DNA of 64,000 nucleotides. Origin: CALGYY01 sp963678485 (lineage in GTDB: Bacteria; Bacteroidota; Bacteroidia; Bacteroidales; CAIWKO01). The stretch spans positions 4,464,001-4,528,000 of the forward strand of contig OY782882.1 in the NCBI GenBank assembly GCA_963678485.1, in the 5' to 3' direction. The translations under genes and the position numbers were made by a program. A model generated the notes under the pieces. It searched no databases, was not told the DNA's origin, and saw only the letters and a program-made list of their open reading frames with translations. This document shows positions 16,211 to 25,578 of this stretch, in pieces; position 1 is the stretch's first letter, and each line of letters opens with the position of its first letter.

Positions 16211-17764
16211 ATGAAGCGTATTTTCTGTGTGGCGATTCTTATGTTGTGCTTAGGAAAATTCGCACAGAGCCAGTACTCGAGTTTTGTATTTTCTCAGCCT
16301 TATAAATCAGCCGGTTATTCATTGGCTGTATTGGATTCCGCTACAGTGCTTCTGGCAACTGGACCGGGAGTGTTGTTTCTGGATTCAACAGGGAATCAAC
16401 AAGGGTATAATCGCTATCTTTCAACGGGTGTTAGTCTTGCTAAAATCAGAATTGCTTCTAATGGCGATTTGCTGATTTTATTTCAGCAATCATCCATTGG
16501 TGCCGGCAATGGAGATATCATCTTTTTTCGAACCGATAGTACTGGTACCATTCAGTGGATTAGGACCTACGGCACATCATCTAAAGAAATACCGATGGAT
16601 TTTATTGAAACGGCGAACGGCGATATTTATATACTATCAACTGTACAGAATTTTTCAGGTTCTAATAATGTCATTGTTCTTTCGGCTATCGGTTCCGGAG
16701 GTAATCAACTTTGGCAACGCTCATATATAAGTCCTGTTGGAGCTGCTACGGCTCAGGCCATTTGCTTTGGCGCTGATAGTAACGTATATATTATTGGCAA
16801 TGGTTTGGAAGGAGGGATTCTCTTAAAGACCAATATTTCCGGAGTGTTGCAGATGTCGTTGGCCTATGCCCACTGCAGATTGGAGTCTTTAATTTCGGAT
16901 TCACAATCAAATAATCTATACCTCTGTGGATCATACTCTGATGTGCCGAATCCCGATGTTAGCAATGCTTTCATTATCCGGCAATCTTACAATGGCAATG
17001 TTATTTGGAAACGCATCCTTGATAATAGTGCTGGAGTTTATTCGTCAGAAGCTTACTGCATCGAACTTCATCCTGACACTCATCAAATTATTTGCGGTGG
17101 TAAAGTGTTGGTTGATACAATTACAACCAAGGATTATCAAGCACTTTCAATGATCATTGATACTTCAGCATCTTTACAATCAACCTTTGCTTATGGAGGT
17201 GCAGGGCAGGAATATTTCAGAGATGTCATTTCGTTAAGTTCTTCTCGGCTCATCTGGGCGGGATACAGCAGTAGTTATGGCGACTCTAATATTTTAGTGG
17301 TTTACACCGATGCCAGCGGAAATCCACACTGCGGTGGGAATAGCTTTGTACCGTTATGGTCTGATCCTGTAATTAATAATAATGCTGCCGGCTTTGTGAT
17401 GGATACCGGTAATTTGAATGTGGTGACCTATTGCTATCCTCCAATTCCAGAAACACTGACTTCTTATAAAATTTGTATGAGTTCGGGAATTGCTCAAAAT
17501 ATAAATGAAGAAAGCGCTCTAAATATCTTTCCAAATCCGTGTAAGAATCTCCTTGAAGTAACCATTGAGAAAATTGATGATAAACAGATAAAAATCAATT
17601 TAATAAATACGCTCGGTCAGTTGCAACGCCATTGGGAATTTCAGGCAAATGATGGAGCGCTTAAAGTGCAACTTTCAATGCAGGGAATTCCTTCAGGAGT
17701 ATATTTTCTTTGGCTGAATTCGGAGCACACTTCAAGTCTTCAGAAAGTGCTCGTTAGTGATTAA
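16211..17764 (+). CDS. T9SS-exported secreted protein with C-terminal sorting domain
   Basis: A 517-residue protein with a signal peptide ending GKFAQSQ (about residue 20). The body has repeated blades of the style DGGI..W.RTYG..., for example IQWIRTYGTSSKEIPMDFIETANGDIY (split here by short loops) and QLWQRSY, suggesting a beta-propeller. The last 75 residues are a type A T9SS sorting domain: NIFPNPCKNLLEV, then INTLGQLQRHW, then GVYFLWL. Its architecture matches the protein at 648-2009; the two may be distant paralogues. The ligand or activity is unknown. Confidence 0.85.
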   Translation: MKRIFCVAILMLCLGKFAQSQYSSFVFSQPYKSAGYSLAVLDSATVLLATGPGVLFLDSTGNQQGYNRYLSTGVSLAKIRIASNGDLLILFQQSSIGAGNGDIIFFRTDSTGTIQWIRTYGTSSKEIPMDFIETANGDIYILSTVQNFSGSNNVIVLSAIGSGGNQLWQRSYISPVGAATAQAICFGADSNVYIIGNGLEGGILLKTNISGVLQMSLAYAHCRLESLISDSQSNNLYLCGSYSDVPNPDVSNAFIIRQSYNGNVIWKRILDNSAGVYSSEAYCIELHPDTHQIICGGKVLVDTITTKDYQALSMIIDTSASLQSTFAYGGAGQEYFRDVISLSSSRLIWAGYSSSYGDSNILVVYTDASGNPHCGGNSFVPLWSDPVINNNAAGFVMDTGNLNVVTYCYPPIPETLTSYKICMSSGIAQNINEESALNIFPNPCKNLLEVTIEKIDDKQIKINLINTLGQLQRHWEFQANDGALKVQLSMQGIPSGVYFLWLNSEHTSSLQKVLVSD

Positions 17765-17829
17765 TTTCCGCACATTCACATAAAAAAGGTGAAAATTGCA
17801 CTCTTTGCAATAAAAAGCTGAACAATCAG

Positions 17830-17863
17830 TTTGTCAAACATTCATTAATTTTTACTAATTTTG
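17830..17863 (+). promoter_or_regulatory. Promoter of bamD, near-leaderless
   Basis: TTTG (17830-17833) and TAATTTTG (17856-17863) are separated by 22 bp. The -7 box ends only 4 bp before the bamD ATG, so transcription would begin at or next to the start codon. Confidence 0.5.
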
Positions 17864-17867
17864 CACC

Positions 17868-18668
17868 ATGTTTCGGAAAATAGCCCTTTTATTGTTTCTA
17901 GCTGCAGTGATGACGCTGCTTTCGTGCAGTGAATATAAGAAACTGCAGAAAAGCACAGACATCCGCGCCAAGTATAAAGCAGCCGTTGAGTATTATCAGA
18001 AAGAGGATTATCACCGTGCTTTACAATTGCTCGATGAATTATTGATCTATTATCGTGGCAACGATACTTCTGAAAAAATCAACTATTACTACGCCTATTG
18101 CTATTTTGGTGAGCAGGATTATATTCAGGCAGGTTATTATTTCCTGAAGTTTACCACCATGTTTCCATCTAGTCAATACTCGGAGGAATGCATGTACATG
18201 AGTGCCTATTGTCAGTACCTGTTTTCACCAGAATACAGTCTTGATCAAACAATGTCGCTGGATGCCGTTCAGCAGCTTCAGTATTTTATCGATCGTTATC
18301 CAACCAGTTCGCGTATTCCTGATTGCAATAAGCTTATAGATGAAATTCGCGCTAAGCTGGAGACAAAAGCATTTGAAATTGCCAAGCTCTACTATAAAAC
18401 TGAGAGTTATCAAGCTGCAGTTGTAGCCTTTAAGAACTTACTGAGGGAGTTTCCCGATACTCAATACAGAGAAGAAGCATATTACTATATCGTCAAATCC
18501 AGCTATCAATACGCCCTGCAAAGTGTTGAGAGTAAAAAGGTATTGAGGTTGAATATGTCAATTGATGCATATAATGCATTCATGGCCATCTTCCCGGATA
18601 GCAAATATCAGAAAGAAGTATCAGGCATCCTTAAAGATATCAATCGTGAACTTGCTAAAGGTTCATGA
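17868..18668 (+). CDS. bamD: Outer membrane assembly lipoprotein BamD
   Basis: A 266-residue lipoprotein with lipobox LLSC (C20). It is built of TPR units typical of BamD: YKAAVEYYQKEDYHRALQLLDELL, then YIQAGYYFLKFTTMFPSSQYSEEC, then ESYQAAVVAFKNLLREFPDTQY. It is part of the BAM complex that inserts beta-barrel proteins into the outer membrane. In Bacteroidota the order bamD-rpoZ-coaBC-DUF4835-recN is recurrent, and it is seen here. Confidence 0.93.
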   Translation: MFRKIALLLFLAAVMTLLSCSEYKKLQKSTDIRAKYKAAVEYYQKEDYHRALQLLDELLIYYRGNDTSEKINYYYAYCYFGEQDYIQAGYYFLKFTTMFPSSQYSEECMYMSAYCQYLFSPEYSLDQTMSLDAVQQLQYFIDRYPTSSRIPDCNKLIDEIRAKLETKAFEIAKLYYKTESYQAAVVAFKNLLREFPDTQYREEAYYYIVKSSYQYALQSVESKKVLRLNMSIDAYNAFMAIFPDSKYQKEVSGILKDINRELAKGS

Positions 18669-18708
18669 TAAAATTACAATTATAGAAATATCAGATAACA
18701 AATTATAT

Positions 18709-19053
18709 ATGGATTACAAGAAGATCAAAACTGACCACGTCGCTGTCACCAGAAACATTACTGATTTCATGGGCGAGAGCGGAAATATTTACGAAACTGT
18801 GGTAATCCTTACCAAACGCGCAAACCAGATCGCACTCGAGATTAAAGAAGAACTGGGTTCCAAGATTGAAGATTTTGCTACCAGTCAGGACAATCTGGAA
18901 GAAGTATTCGAAAACCGCGAACAGATTGAAATCGCAAGGTTCTACGAAAGACTTCCTAAGCCAAGTTTGCTCGCTATTCATGAGTATTTGAATCAGCAGA
19001 TTTATATTCGCAATCCCTTAAAGGACAGCGAAGGGGAAACCGGATTAAACTAA
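18709..19053 (+). CDS. rpoZ: DNA-directed RNA polymerase omega subunit (Rpb6/RpoZ family)
   Basis: A 114-residue protein from MDYKKIKTDHVAVTRN. An in-frame upstream ATG at 18562 lies within bamD and is rejected. TGNIYETVVILTKRANQIA-like sequence (GNIYETVVILTKRANQIALE) is the omega/Rpb6 helix that wraps the C-terminus of the beta-prime subunit. It helps polymerase assembly. It lies 40 bp after bamD and 4 bp before coaBC. Confidence 0.88.
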   Translation: MDYKKIKTDHVAVTRNITDFMGESGNIYETVVILTKRANQIALEIKEELGSKIEDFATSQDNLEEVFENREQIEIARFYERLPKPSLLAIHEYLNQQIYIRNPLKDSEGETGLN

Positions 19054-19057
19054 TCCC

Positions 19058-20260
19058 ATGTCACTGAAAGGCAAAAAGATTTTATTGGGCATTACCGGAA
19101 GTATTGCCGCTTACAAGATACCTATTCTTCTTCGTCTCTTAAAGAAAGAAGGAGCAGATGTGCAGGTATTGCTTACTCCGGCTGCATGTGATTTTGTTAC
19201 ACCACTTACTCTTTCGGCACTTTCGCAACGACCTGCTCTTGTTAAAGGTTTCAATCCTGAAAACGGCAGTTGGAATAGTCATGTCGAAATGGGCAATTGG
19301 GCAGATATGATGATTATTGCCCCTGTGTCGGCCAATACCCTAGGAAAGATGGCGCACGGACTGGCTGATAATCTCTTAGTTGCAACCTATTTAGCTGCAA
19401 AGTGCCCGGTGTATTTTGCTCCGGCTATGGATCTTGATATGTACCACCATCCCAGTACTCAGGCGAATATTAAGTTGCTCCAATCGTTTGGAAATATTTT
19501 AATTGCACCCAACGAGGGTGAGCTTGCTAGTGGATTGTGCGGTGCAGGCCGCATGGAAGAGCCCGAAGCAATTGTCAACGTTCTCGCTGGCAGTCAAAAA
19601 AAAAAAGCAAGTCTAAAAGGTAAAACAGTCCTTATTACTGCTGGGCCTACTTACGAGGCCATCGACCCAGTACGTTTTATTGGTAATCATTCTACCGGTC
19701 AAATGGGCTTTGCGCTTGCGAACGAAGCAGTATTGCGCGGAGCATCGGTGATTCTTGTTGCCGGACCAGTGCAGCTCAAAACTCCGCATCCCGCAATAAA
19801 GCGTGTTGATGTGACTACCGCAGAAGAAATGAATAAAGCGGTGAATTCGGTGTTTAAAAAAGCAGATATAACACTCATGGCTGCTGCAGTGGCTGATTTT
19901 ACACCAGTATCAGCGGCGACTGAAAAAATAAAGAAGAACAAGAATGCAGTGCCCGAAATAAAACTGAAACCGACTACCGACATACTAGCAGGTTTAGGCG
20001 CTGTGAAGAGGAAATCTCAAATTCTTGGTGGATTCGCATTGGAAACTCAGTTTGAGGAGAAAAATGCACTAACGAAGTTGAAAAATAAAAACTTAGACTT
20101 CATCGTTCTTAATTCGCTCAAAGAAAAAGGTGCTGGCTTTGGTTATCCTACGAATAAAGTGACGATTTTTCAACGAAACGGAAAAAAACGTACTTTCGGA
20201 TTGAAATTGAAAGAAGCAGTTGCCGTGGATATTTTTGATGCCATTGAACAAATGATGTGA
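19058..20260 (+). CDS. coaBC: Bifunctional phosphopantothenoylcysteine decarboxylase/synthetase
   Basis: A 400-residue protein for two steps of coenzyme A synthesis. The N-terminal CoaC flavoprotein has the catalytic H75 (NSHVEM), the PASANT-like motif PVSANT (89-94) and the catalytic cysteine C161 in GLCGAGRMEEPE. The C-terminal CoaB domain starts near 190 with VLITAGPTYEAIDPVRFIGN and HSTGQMG, followed by AAAVADF. An A10 run at 19598-19607 lies at the domain junction. Confidence 0.95.
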   Translation: MSLKGKKILLGITGSIAAYKIPILLRLLKKEGADVQVLLTPAACDFVTPLTLSALSQRPALVKGFNPENGSWNSHVEMGNWADMMIIAPVSANTLGKMAHGLADNLLVATYLAAKCPVYFAPAMDLDMYHHPSTQANIKLLQSFGNILIAPNEGELASGLCGAGRMEEPEAIVNVLAGSQKKKASLKGKTVLITAGPTYEAIDPVRFIGNHSTGQMGFALANEAVLRGASVILVAGPVQLKTPHPAIKRVDVTTAEEMNKAVNSVFKKADITLMAAAVADFTPVSAATEKIKKNKNAVPEIKLKPTTDILAGLGAVKRKSQILGGFALETQFEEKNALTKLKNKNLDFIVLNSLKEKGAGFGYPTNKVTIFQRNGKKRTFGLKLKEAVAVDIFDAIEQMM

Positions 20261-20277
20261 TTAAATATTTTCGACCC

Positions 20278-21186
20278 ATGAAAAAAAAGATGCTTATTGT
20301 TGTGTTACTACTGTGTTGCGGGTTTGGGCTGCAAGCACAAGAACTGATTTGTCAGGTTAGTGTGAACTCACAGCAAATTCAGGGTAGTGACCGACATATT
20401 TACGATAATATGCAAAATGCCATTCGTGATTTTATCAATAATCGCAAATGGACTGGCTATACTGTAAAAGTTGAAGAAAAAATTGAATGCAGTATGCTCA
20501 TCACTCTTTCGGAACGTGTTTCGGAAGATGAGTTCAAAGGAACGATACAAATTCAGTCACGCCGACCCATCTATGGTTCTTCCTACAACAGCGTTCTGCT
20601 GAATATGATGGACAAGGACCTTCAGTTCAAATATCTTGAAACCACACCTCTTGATTTTGATGAAAATTCTCATTTGTCGAACCTTACATCAGTACTGGCA
20701 TATTATGTATATATTATCATTGGTCTCGATATGGACAGTTATACTGAATATGGCGGTTCACCTTACTTTGCGAAAGCACAAACCATTGTAAACAATGCAC
20801 AGAATGCTGCAGAAAAGGGATGGAAGGCTTTTGAGAGTAAGAAAAATCGTTATTGGCTGGTTGAAAATCTGCTCAATCAATCCTATAGTTCATTAAGGCA
20901 ATGCATGTATAATTACCATTTGAAAGGTATGGATCTTATGCGTGATAATCTTCAGAATGGTCGTGCAGGCGTGACAACAGCAATGGAGCAATTGCAGAAA
21001 ACGCACCGCGAGAAGCCCGGTTTATATTTCACACAACTATTTATCGATGCCAAGCGTGATGAGATTTGTAATATTTATGCCGGAGCATCAGTCGCCGATA
21101 AGAACAAAGTAGTTGCGATGTTAAAAGAAGTGGATCCTTCTCATTCCGGCGATTACAACGATAAAATCCTGAACGTATCCAAGTAA
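20278..21186 (+). CDS. DUF4835 family secreted protein
   Basis: A 302-residue protein. The ATG at 20278 gives the signal peptide MKKKMLIVVLLLCCGFGLQAQ; a GTG that overlaps the coaBC stop would add seven poor residues. The mature part matches DUF4835: QIQGSDRHIYDNMQNAIRDF, then CSMLITLSERVS, then YNSVLLNMMDKD. The family is periplasmic, restricted to Bacteroidota and commonly found between coaBC and recN. Function is unknown. Confidence 0.88.
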   Translation: MKKKMLIVVLLLCCGFGLQAQELICQVSVNSQQIQGSDRHIYDNMQNAIRDFINNRKWTGYTVKVEEKIECSMLITLSERVSEDEFKGTIQIQSRRPIYGSSYNSVLLNMMDKDLQFKYLETTPLDFDENSHLSNLTSVLAYYVYIIIGLDMDSYTEYGGSPYFAKAQTIVNNAQNAAEKGWKAFESKKNRYWLVENLLNQSYSSLRQCMYNYHLKGMDLMRDNLQNGRAGVTTAMEQLQKTHREKPGLYFTQLFIDAKRDEICNIYAGASVADKNKVVAMLKEVDPSHSGDYNDKILNVSK

Positions 21187-21200
21187 GCTGATTCCCCGCC

Positions 21201-22874
21201 ATGCTCAAACGTCTCACTGTTGAGAACTACGCACTGATCGATACGCTCGAGATCGATCTTCGATCGGGTTTATCCATTATTACAGGTGAAACAGGCGCAG
21301 GGAAATCAATATTGTTGGGAGCGCTTTCGCTGATATTGGGTCAGCGCGCAGATGCTCAGGTATTGATGGATGCCAATCGCAAATGCATTGTTGAAGGCGA
21401 GTTTGATATTGCTGGTTATGGTCTGGAAGCATTCCTACAACATCATGACCTGGATGCTGATGACCGCCTACTCTTGCGTCGTGAAATCAATGCCCAGGGA
21501 AAATCGCGTGCGTTTATCAACGATACACCTGTGACGCTAAATGTATTGAAAGAACTCGCAGTTAGTCTCATTGACATTCATTCTCAGCACCAATCGCTCG
21601 ATCTCAACCACACAGCCTTTCAGGTAAGCGTGATTGATAGTTACGGACAATTGCAGACAGTCGCAAAAAAATATCATGAAGGATTTCTGGAATTAAAAGA
21701 TGCACTACGTCGTCTGGATGAATTGCAGATACTGGAAATTCAACAAAAGAAAGATCAGGACTATTATCGTTTTTTGTTCGAAGAGCTTGAAACTGCTGCA
21801 TTACGTGCAGGCGAACTGCACGATCTCGAAGCTGAAATCACCCGATTAAACCATGCAGAAAGCATTAGAGAAGCGTTGTCGAATTCATGGGATATGCTGT
21901 CGGAATCGGAAGATAATGTTCTTCTGAAATTAAATCAGATCTATCAGCAGTTGTCACAGGCTTCACGGTATGATGAATCACTCAAAGTTTTAGCTGATCA
22001 ACTGCAAAGCATCCTCATCGATGCTAAAGATATCGCACACGAACTGGAAACCAAGTCGGATAAATTAATTGTAGACCCATCGCGCACAGCCACGGTGAGC
22101 GCGCGATTGGATATGATTTACCGTCTTCTGCAGAAGCATCATGTGCAGGACGAAGCCGCATTAATTGCTGTTCGTGAAGATCTGGATAAAAAACTCTTGG
22201 ATATACATTCTATAGAGCAGGATATTCTCAAGATAAAAGAGGAGATTGCCACACAAACGAAAAGTCTTGAAAAAACTGCTCAGCAATTATCCGACGGTCG
22301 AAAAAAATGTATCCCTGCTGCAGAAAAAAAATTGTTGGCATACCTGAAAAATCTGGGAATGCCACAGGCACAAATAAAAATTGAGTGCGAACCTATTAAA
22401 GATTTTAGTCCGTCAGGTAAGGATTCTATACGTTTTCTTTTTAATGCCAACAAAGGCGGTGAGTTGCAGGAATTGGGGCATGTAGCTTCCGGTGGTGAAA
22501 TTTCGCGATTGATGCTTGCTGTGAAGTCCTTGATTTCTCAAAAGAATTTATTGCCAACCATTATCTTCGATGAAATTGATAGTGGCGTTTCTGGTGAAGT
22601 AGCAACCAAAGTAGGAGAGATCCTTACTGAACTTTCTCTTAATATGCAGGTCATCGCAATCACGCATTTGCCTCAGATTGCAGCCCGTGGCGACCAGCAC
22701 CTGCTTGTTTATAAAGTTTCAGATCACGAGAAAACACGGACCTTCCTTCGTTTGCTCAGGCATGAAGAGCGTATACAAGAAATTGCGCAGATGATTGGCG
22801 GTAGCAAGGTTACAGAAAAAACACTGGAGACCGCGCGCGAATTGCTTGAGGCAAAACATGCAGTATCTAAGTAA
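21201..22874 (+). CDS. recN: DNA repair protein RecN
   Basis: A 557-residue SMC-like ATPase that acts early in double-strand break repair. Walker A GETGAGKS is at 29-36. A long coiled coil spans about 150-390. The ABC signature region is LGHVASGGEISRLMLA and Walker B is TIIFDEIDSGVSGE. The switch motif VIAITHLPQIAARGDQH follows. It is the last gene of the bamD cluster, 14 bp after the DUF4835 gene. Confidence 0.96.
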   Translation: MLKRLTVENYALIDTLEIDLRSGLSIITGETGAGKSILLGALSLILGQRADAQVLMDANRKCIVEGEFDIAGYGLEAFLQHHDLDADDRLLLRREINAQGKSRAFINDTPVTLNVLKELAVSLIDIHSQHQSLDLNHTAFQVSVIDSYGQLQTVAKKYHEGFLELKDALRRLDELQILEIQQKKDQDYYRFLFEELETAALRAGELHDLEAEITRLNHAESIREALSNSWDMLSESEDNVLLKLNQIYQQLSQASRYDESLKVLADQLQSILIDAKDIAHELETKSDKLIVDPSRTATVSARLDMIYRLLQKHHVQDEAALIAVREDLDKKLLDIHSIEQDILKIKEEIATQTKSLEKTAQQLSDGRKKCIPAAEKKLLAYLKNLGMPQAQIKIECEPIKDFSPSGKDSIRFLFNANKGGELQELGHVASGGEISRLMLAVKSLISQKNLLPTIIFDEIDSGVSGEVATKVGEILTELSLNMQVIAITHLPQIAARGDQHLLVYKVSDHEKTRTFLRLLRHEERIQEIAQMIGGSKVTEKTLETARELLEAKHAVSK

Positions 22875-22971
22875 GGGTGTCAGGAGTTCTTTAATTGAAT
22901 GGCCATTCACGATATAGGCAGTACCAGTCACAAAGTGTAAAGACAGATATCATTAGAACGAAAGGGGCGTA

Positions 22972-23823
22972 ATGTTTTTTTTAATTGGTGCCATATTAAC
23001 TTCCAGCACAATTTTTATTTTATTTAAGCTATTTGATCGATGGAAGATAGACACCCTAGTGGCTATTACTACGAATTATTTGATTGCGGCAGGATTAGGT
23101 TTTTGGCTTTGTGCCGATACTGCTGATTTCTCTGCTATATTCAGCCAATCGTGGATATATATTGCCATAGGTTCCGGCTGCATGCTGATGCTGACTTTTC
23201 TCATCTATGGTGTAAGCGTGCAGAAAGTAGGTATGGGCGTAACATCGGTGGCCGGAAAAATGTCGGTGGTTATTCCTGTAATGTTAGGATTAATCTGGTT
23301 CTCCGAAAGTGCTGCATGGTCAAGGATTATAGGTATAACGCTTGCGCTGATTGCCTTTTGGCTGGCCTTATACAAGAAGGAAACAAGCGTTAAGAAAAGT
23401 ATCTATTTTTATTTGCCTGTGTTGTTGTTCATCGGCAATGGTGCGAATGATGCGCTGTTCAAGATTGCCGAACATTTATATATCAAGAATGATTTTATCT
23501 TTTTTCTTGCGACGGCCTTTGCGGTGAGCCTTGGATTGGGAATTATTCTTTCTACCGTTCGTACTATAAAAACAAAAAAGATTCCTGATGGACGCAGTCT
23601 GTTAGCCGGACTGGGACTGGGTTTGCTGAATTGGTTTTCGACTTATTTCTTTCTTGCAGGCATGCGACATTTCGATGTTTCGCTCTTCATTCCTATGTTT
23701 AACATCGCCGTTGTTGTACTTGCAGCCCTTATCGGACTAGCATTTTTCAAGGAACGGCTTAAGCCCGTTAATTGGGTGGGCATCGCTCTTGCAATTACAG
23801 CCATCTTACTTATGGCAATGTGA
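22972..23823 (+). CDS. EamA/DMT-superfamily transporter
   Basis: A 283-residue integral membrane protein with about ten hydrophobic helices in two EamA-like halves. The second half ends with the typical LKPVNWVGIALAITAILLM, and the first with WSRIIGITLALIAFWLALY. Members export amino acids, metabolites or nucleotide sugars; the substrate is not predictable. It stands alone with 97 bp of non-coding sequence upstream and converges on the next minus-strand gene. Confidence 0.85.
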   Translation: MFFLIGAILTSSTIFILFKLFDRWKIDTLVAITTNYLIAAGLGFWLCADTADFSAIFSQSWIYIAIGSGCMLMLTFLIYGVSVQKVGMGVTSVAGKMSVVIPVMLGLIWFSESAAWSRIIGITLALIAFWLALYKKETSVKKSIYFYLPVLLFIGNGANDALFKIAEHLYIKNDFIFFLATAFAVSLGLGIILSTVRTIKTKKIPDGRSLLAGLGLGLLNWFSTYFFLAGMRHFDVSLFIPMFNIAVVVLAALIGLAFFKERLKPVNWVGIALAITAILLMAM

Positions 23824-23856
23824 AAATAAATTCACTTAGCTGAAATGTGCGATATA

Positions 23857-24357
23857 TCAGGGCTTGGGGGCCTGCTTGGCATCTTTCAACTGACGTAATA
23901 GAAAGTCGTTGAATTTTTTTTCAGCCTGAAAGAATTGCGCAGTCTTCTTGATACCAATCACAGCTTTGTATTTACCAATATATTCCTTTTTAAGATCAAG
24001 CAAGCTTTGTTCGGTGCTTAATTGCAGGTTGAGCAGGTCTTCGGCCTGACGATCGGTAATCTGGTCGGGGCTTAATTGTTTTAAGGTTTTTTCCATTTCC
24101 CGCTTGGGCTTATTGATGTCGAGCTTCTTTGCTTGATACTCATTATAAAGTGGCCAGAATTTCTCGGCTTCAGTAGTAGAAAAATTTACCTCTCGTGTGA
24201 TAAAGGCTACTTTTTGTGCCTGTATCATTTCCTTTTTATCTTGTTTGTTATTCGTATTATTATTTCCTGCTGATTGTGCGCTGGCGTTCAATGTGAGGAG
24301 CATGAATGCTAATGCTAACATCGCAATGCTTACTGATTTTTTTATGAGCGTTTTCAT
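23857..24357 (-). CDS. Small secreted helical protein, Spy/CpxP-like
   Basis: A 166-residue protein. The signal peptide ends LNASAQ (about residue 28). The mature chain is charged and helical: AFITREVNFSTTEAEKFWPLYNEYQAKK, split here by a turn, then LLDLKKEYIGKYKAVIG. The FTPAEAxxFWPxYNE pattern occurs in Bacteroidota proteins encoded beside ECF sigma factors and in Spy/CpxP-type periplasmic proteins. It is the last gene of the sigma/anti-sigma run, so a stress-sensing or chaperone role is a fair inference. Confidence 0.65.
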   Translation of the reverse strand: MKTLIKKSVSIAMLALAFMLLTLNASAQSAGNNNTNNKQDKKEMIQAQKVAFITREVNFSTTEAEKFWPLYNEYQAKKLDINKPKREMEKTLKQLSPDQITDRQAEDLLNLQLSTEQSLLDLKKEYIGKYKAVIGIKKTAQFFQAEKKFNDFLLRQLKDAKQAPKP

Positions 24358-24384
24358 AGGTATATGATATTAATATTTTTATAA

Positions 24385-24930
24385 TTACGAATTTGGATCT
24401 ATAGTGTATCCCTCATCCAACAAGTATTGCAGAATATCGTCGGATGATATAGTCGTATCAAGAATAATTTCATTTTCTTTTACGCTTTTGCCGGGAATGC
24501 TGTCGTTACTAATAGGCAGAAGTAATTCTTCAGTATATAAATCGCTTGGACTACCCTCATCAAGTAGAGCAGCCATAATGGTTTCGCTGTCCAAATCACC
24601 TTCATTTTGGAGGTATTGCTCAATAGCCGACGAGTAAGATATCATGCTTGATGCATGTGGTTTTTCTTCCGACTTGGGTATAAGGAGGAAGAACAATAGG
24701 AAGGCTGCTGCGATTGCCGCTGCGGCAGCAGCATATGGAATCCACAATCTGCGTGTGCGCCCGGAGGATACATTGCTACCGGCTTCAGCAGTGCGGATCT
24801 TCGACATTACATTATCTTGCAATGATTCGAAATAATTCTCCGGGACTTTGAAAGGGGTGGTCTTTTTCAAATGATCGAAGGAAGTGTTTTCCTTGTCGTT
24901 TGGCTGATTGCTGTCCATTGGATTTTTCAT
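24385..24930 (-). CDS. Single-pass membrane protein, probable anti-sigma factor
   Basis: A 181-residue protein from MKNPMDSNQ; a TTG three codons upstream is less likely. The N-terminal 70 residues are cytoplasmic and include FKVPENYFESLQDNVMSKI, a motif common in Bacteroidota proteins encoded next to ECF sigma factors. One transmembrane helix (AAAAAAIAAAFLLFFLLIP, about 75-95) follows. The C-terminal half is acidic and presumably periplasmic. Topology and position 45 bp after an ECF sigma gene support an anti-sigma role. No zinc-binding ZAS motif is seen. Confidence 0.6.
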   Translation of the reverse strand: MKNPMDSNQPNDKENTSFDHLKKTTPFKVPENYFESLQDNVMSKIRTAEAGSNVSSGRTRRLWIPYAAAAAAIAAAFLLFFLLIPKSEEKPHASSMISYSSAIEQYLQNEGDLDSETIMAALLDEGSPSDLYTEELLLPISNDSIPGKSVKENEIILDTTISSDDILQYLLDEGYTIDPNS

Positions 24931-24975
24931 GATTTTCAAAAAAGCGGGCGTTGGACGAATGTTTATTCCAAAGGT

Positions 24976-25527
24976 TTAATTAGAGGTAAGAATATTTTCA
25001 ATTTTTTTTACTGCATGATGATATGAAGCCTTAAGTGCGCCAACTGTGAGATTTAAAATTTCTGCAATTTGCTCATAGCTAAGTTCATCATAATATCGCA
25101 TGGTAAAAATCATTTTTTGTCGCGGGGGCAGCGTATCTATGGCCTGTTGCAGCTTTCGCTGAATTTCGTCGCCGGTGAAATAATGATCATCCTGCAATTG
25201 TTGACGCATCCTGTATTCAACACTCGAAAAGGGAATAAGACGCTGAAGCTTTCTCTTTCTTAGAAAACCTAAGGCTTCATTAGCAGCAATGCGATAGATC
25301 CATGTGAATAAGCGGGATTCTTCCCTGAAGCTGTCGAGATGATTCCATATTTTTACGAAGGTTTCCTGAGTGAGATCGTTGGCATCGTCATGATCAATCA
25401 CAATTCGGCGAATCATCCAATACACGCTTTCCTGATACTCTGCCATAAGCATCGCAAAACCTTTTTCGCGGCTTGCTGGCTGTCGAAACAGCTGAAGAAT
25501 TTCAAGGTCGGTTGGCGCTGCTGACAT
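24976..25527 (-). CDS. ECF-type RNA polymerase sigma factor
   Basis: A 183-residue protein from MSAAPTDLE (the track upstream has only a TTG start). Region 2 includes DHDDANDLTQETFVKIWNHL and FTWIYRIAANEALGFLRKRK. Region 4 is IDTLPPRQKMIFTMRYYDEL followed by SYEQIAEILNLTVGALKASY, the -35-reading helix-turn-helix. It directs transcription of an unknown stress or envelope regulon. It is followed by a membrane protein and a small periplasmic protein that likely control or report on it. Confidence 0.92.
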   Translation of the reverse strand: MSAAPTDLEILQLFRQPASREKGFAMLMAEYQESVYWMIRRIVIDHDDANDLTQETFVKIWNHLDSFREESRLFTWIYRIAANEALGFLRKRKLQRLIPFSSVEYRMRQQLQDDHYFTGDEIQRKLQQAIDTLPPRQKMIFTMRYYDELSYEQIAEILNLTVGALKASYHHAVKKIENILTSN

Positions 25528-25578
25528 TGCAGTAATTTTCGTCGTTAAATGTGAGCGAAGCAATTGCAGCAATAAGGC

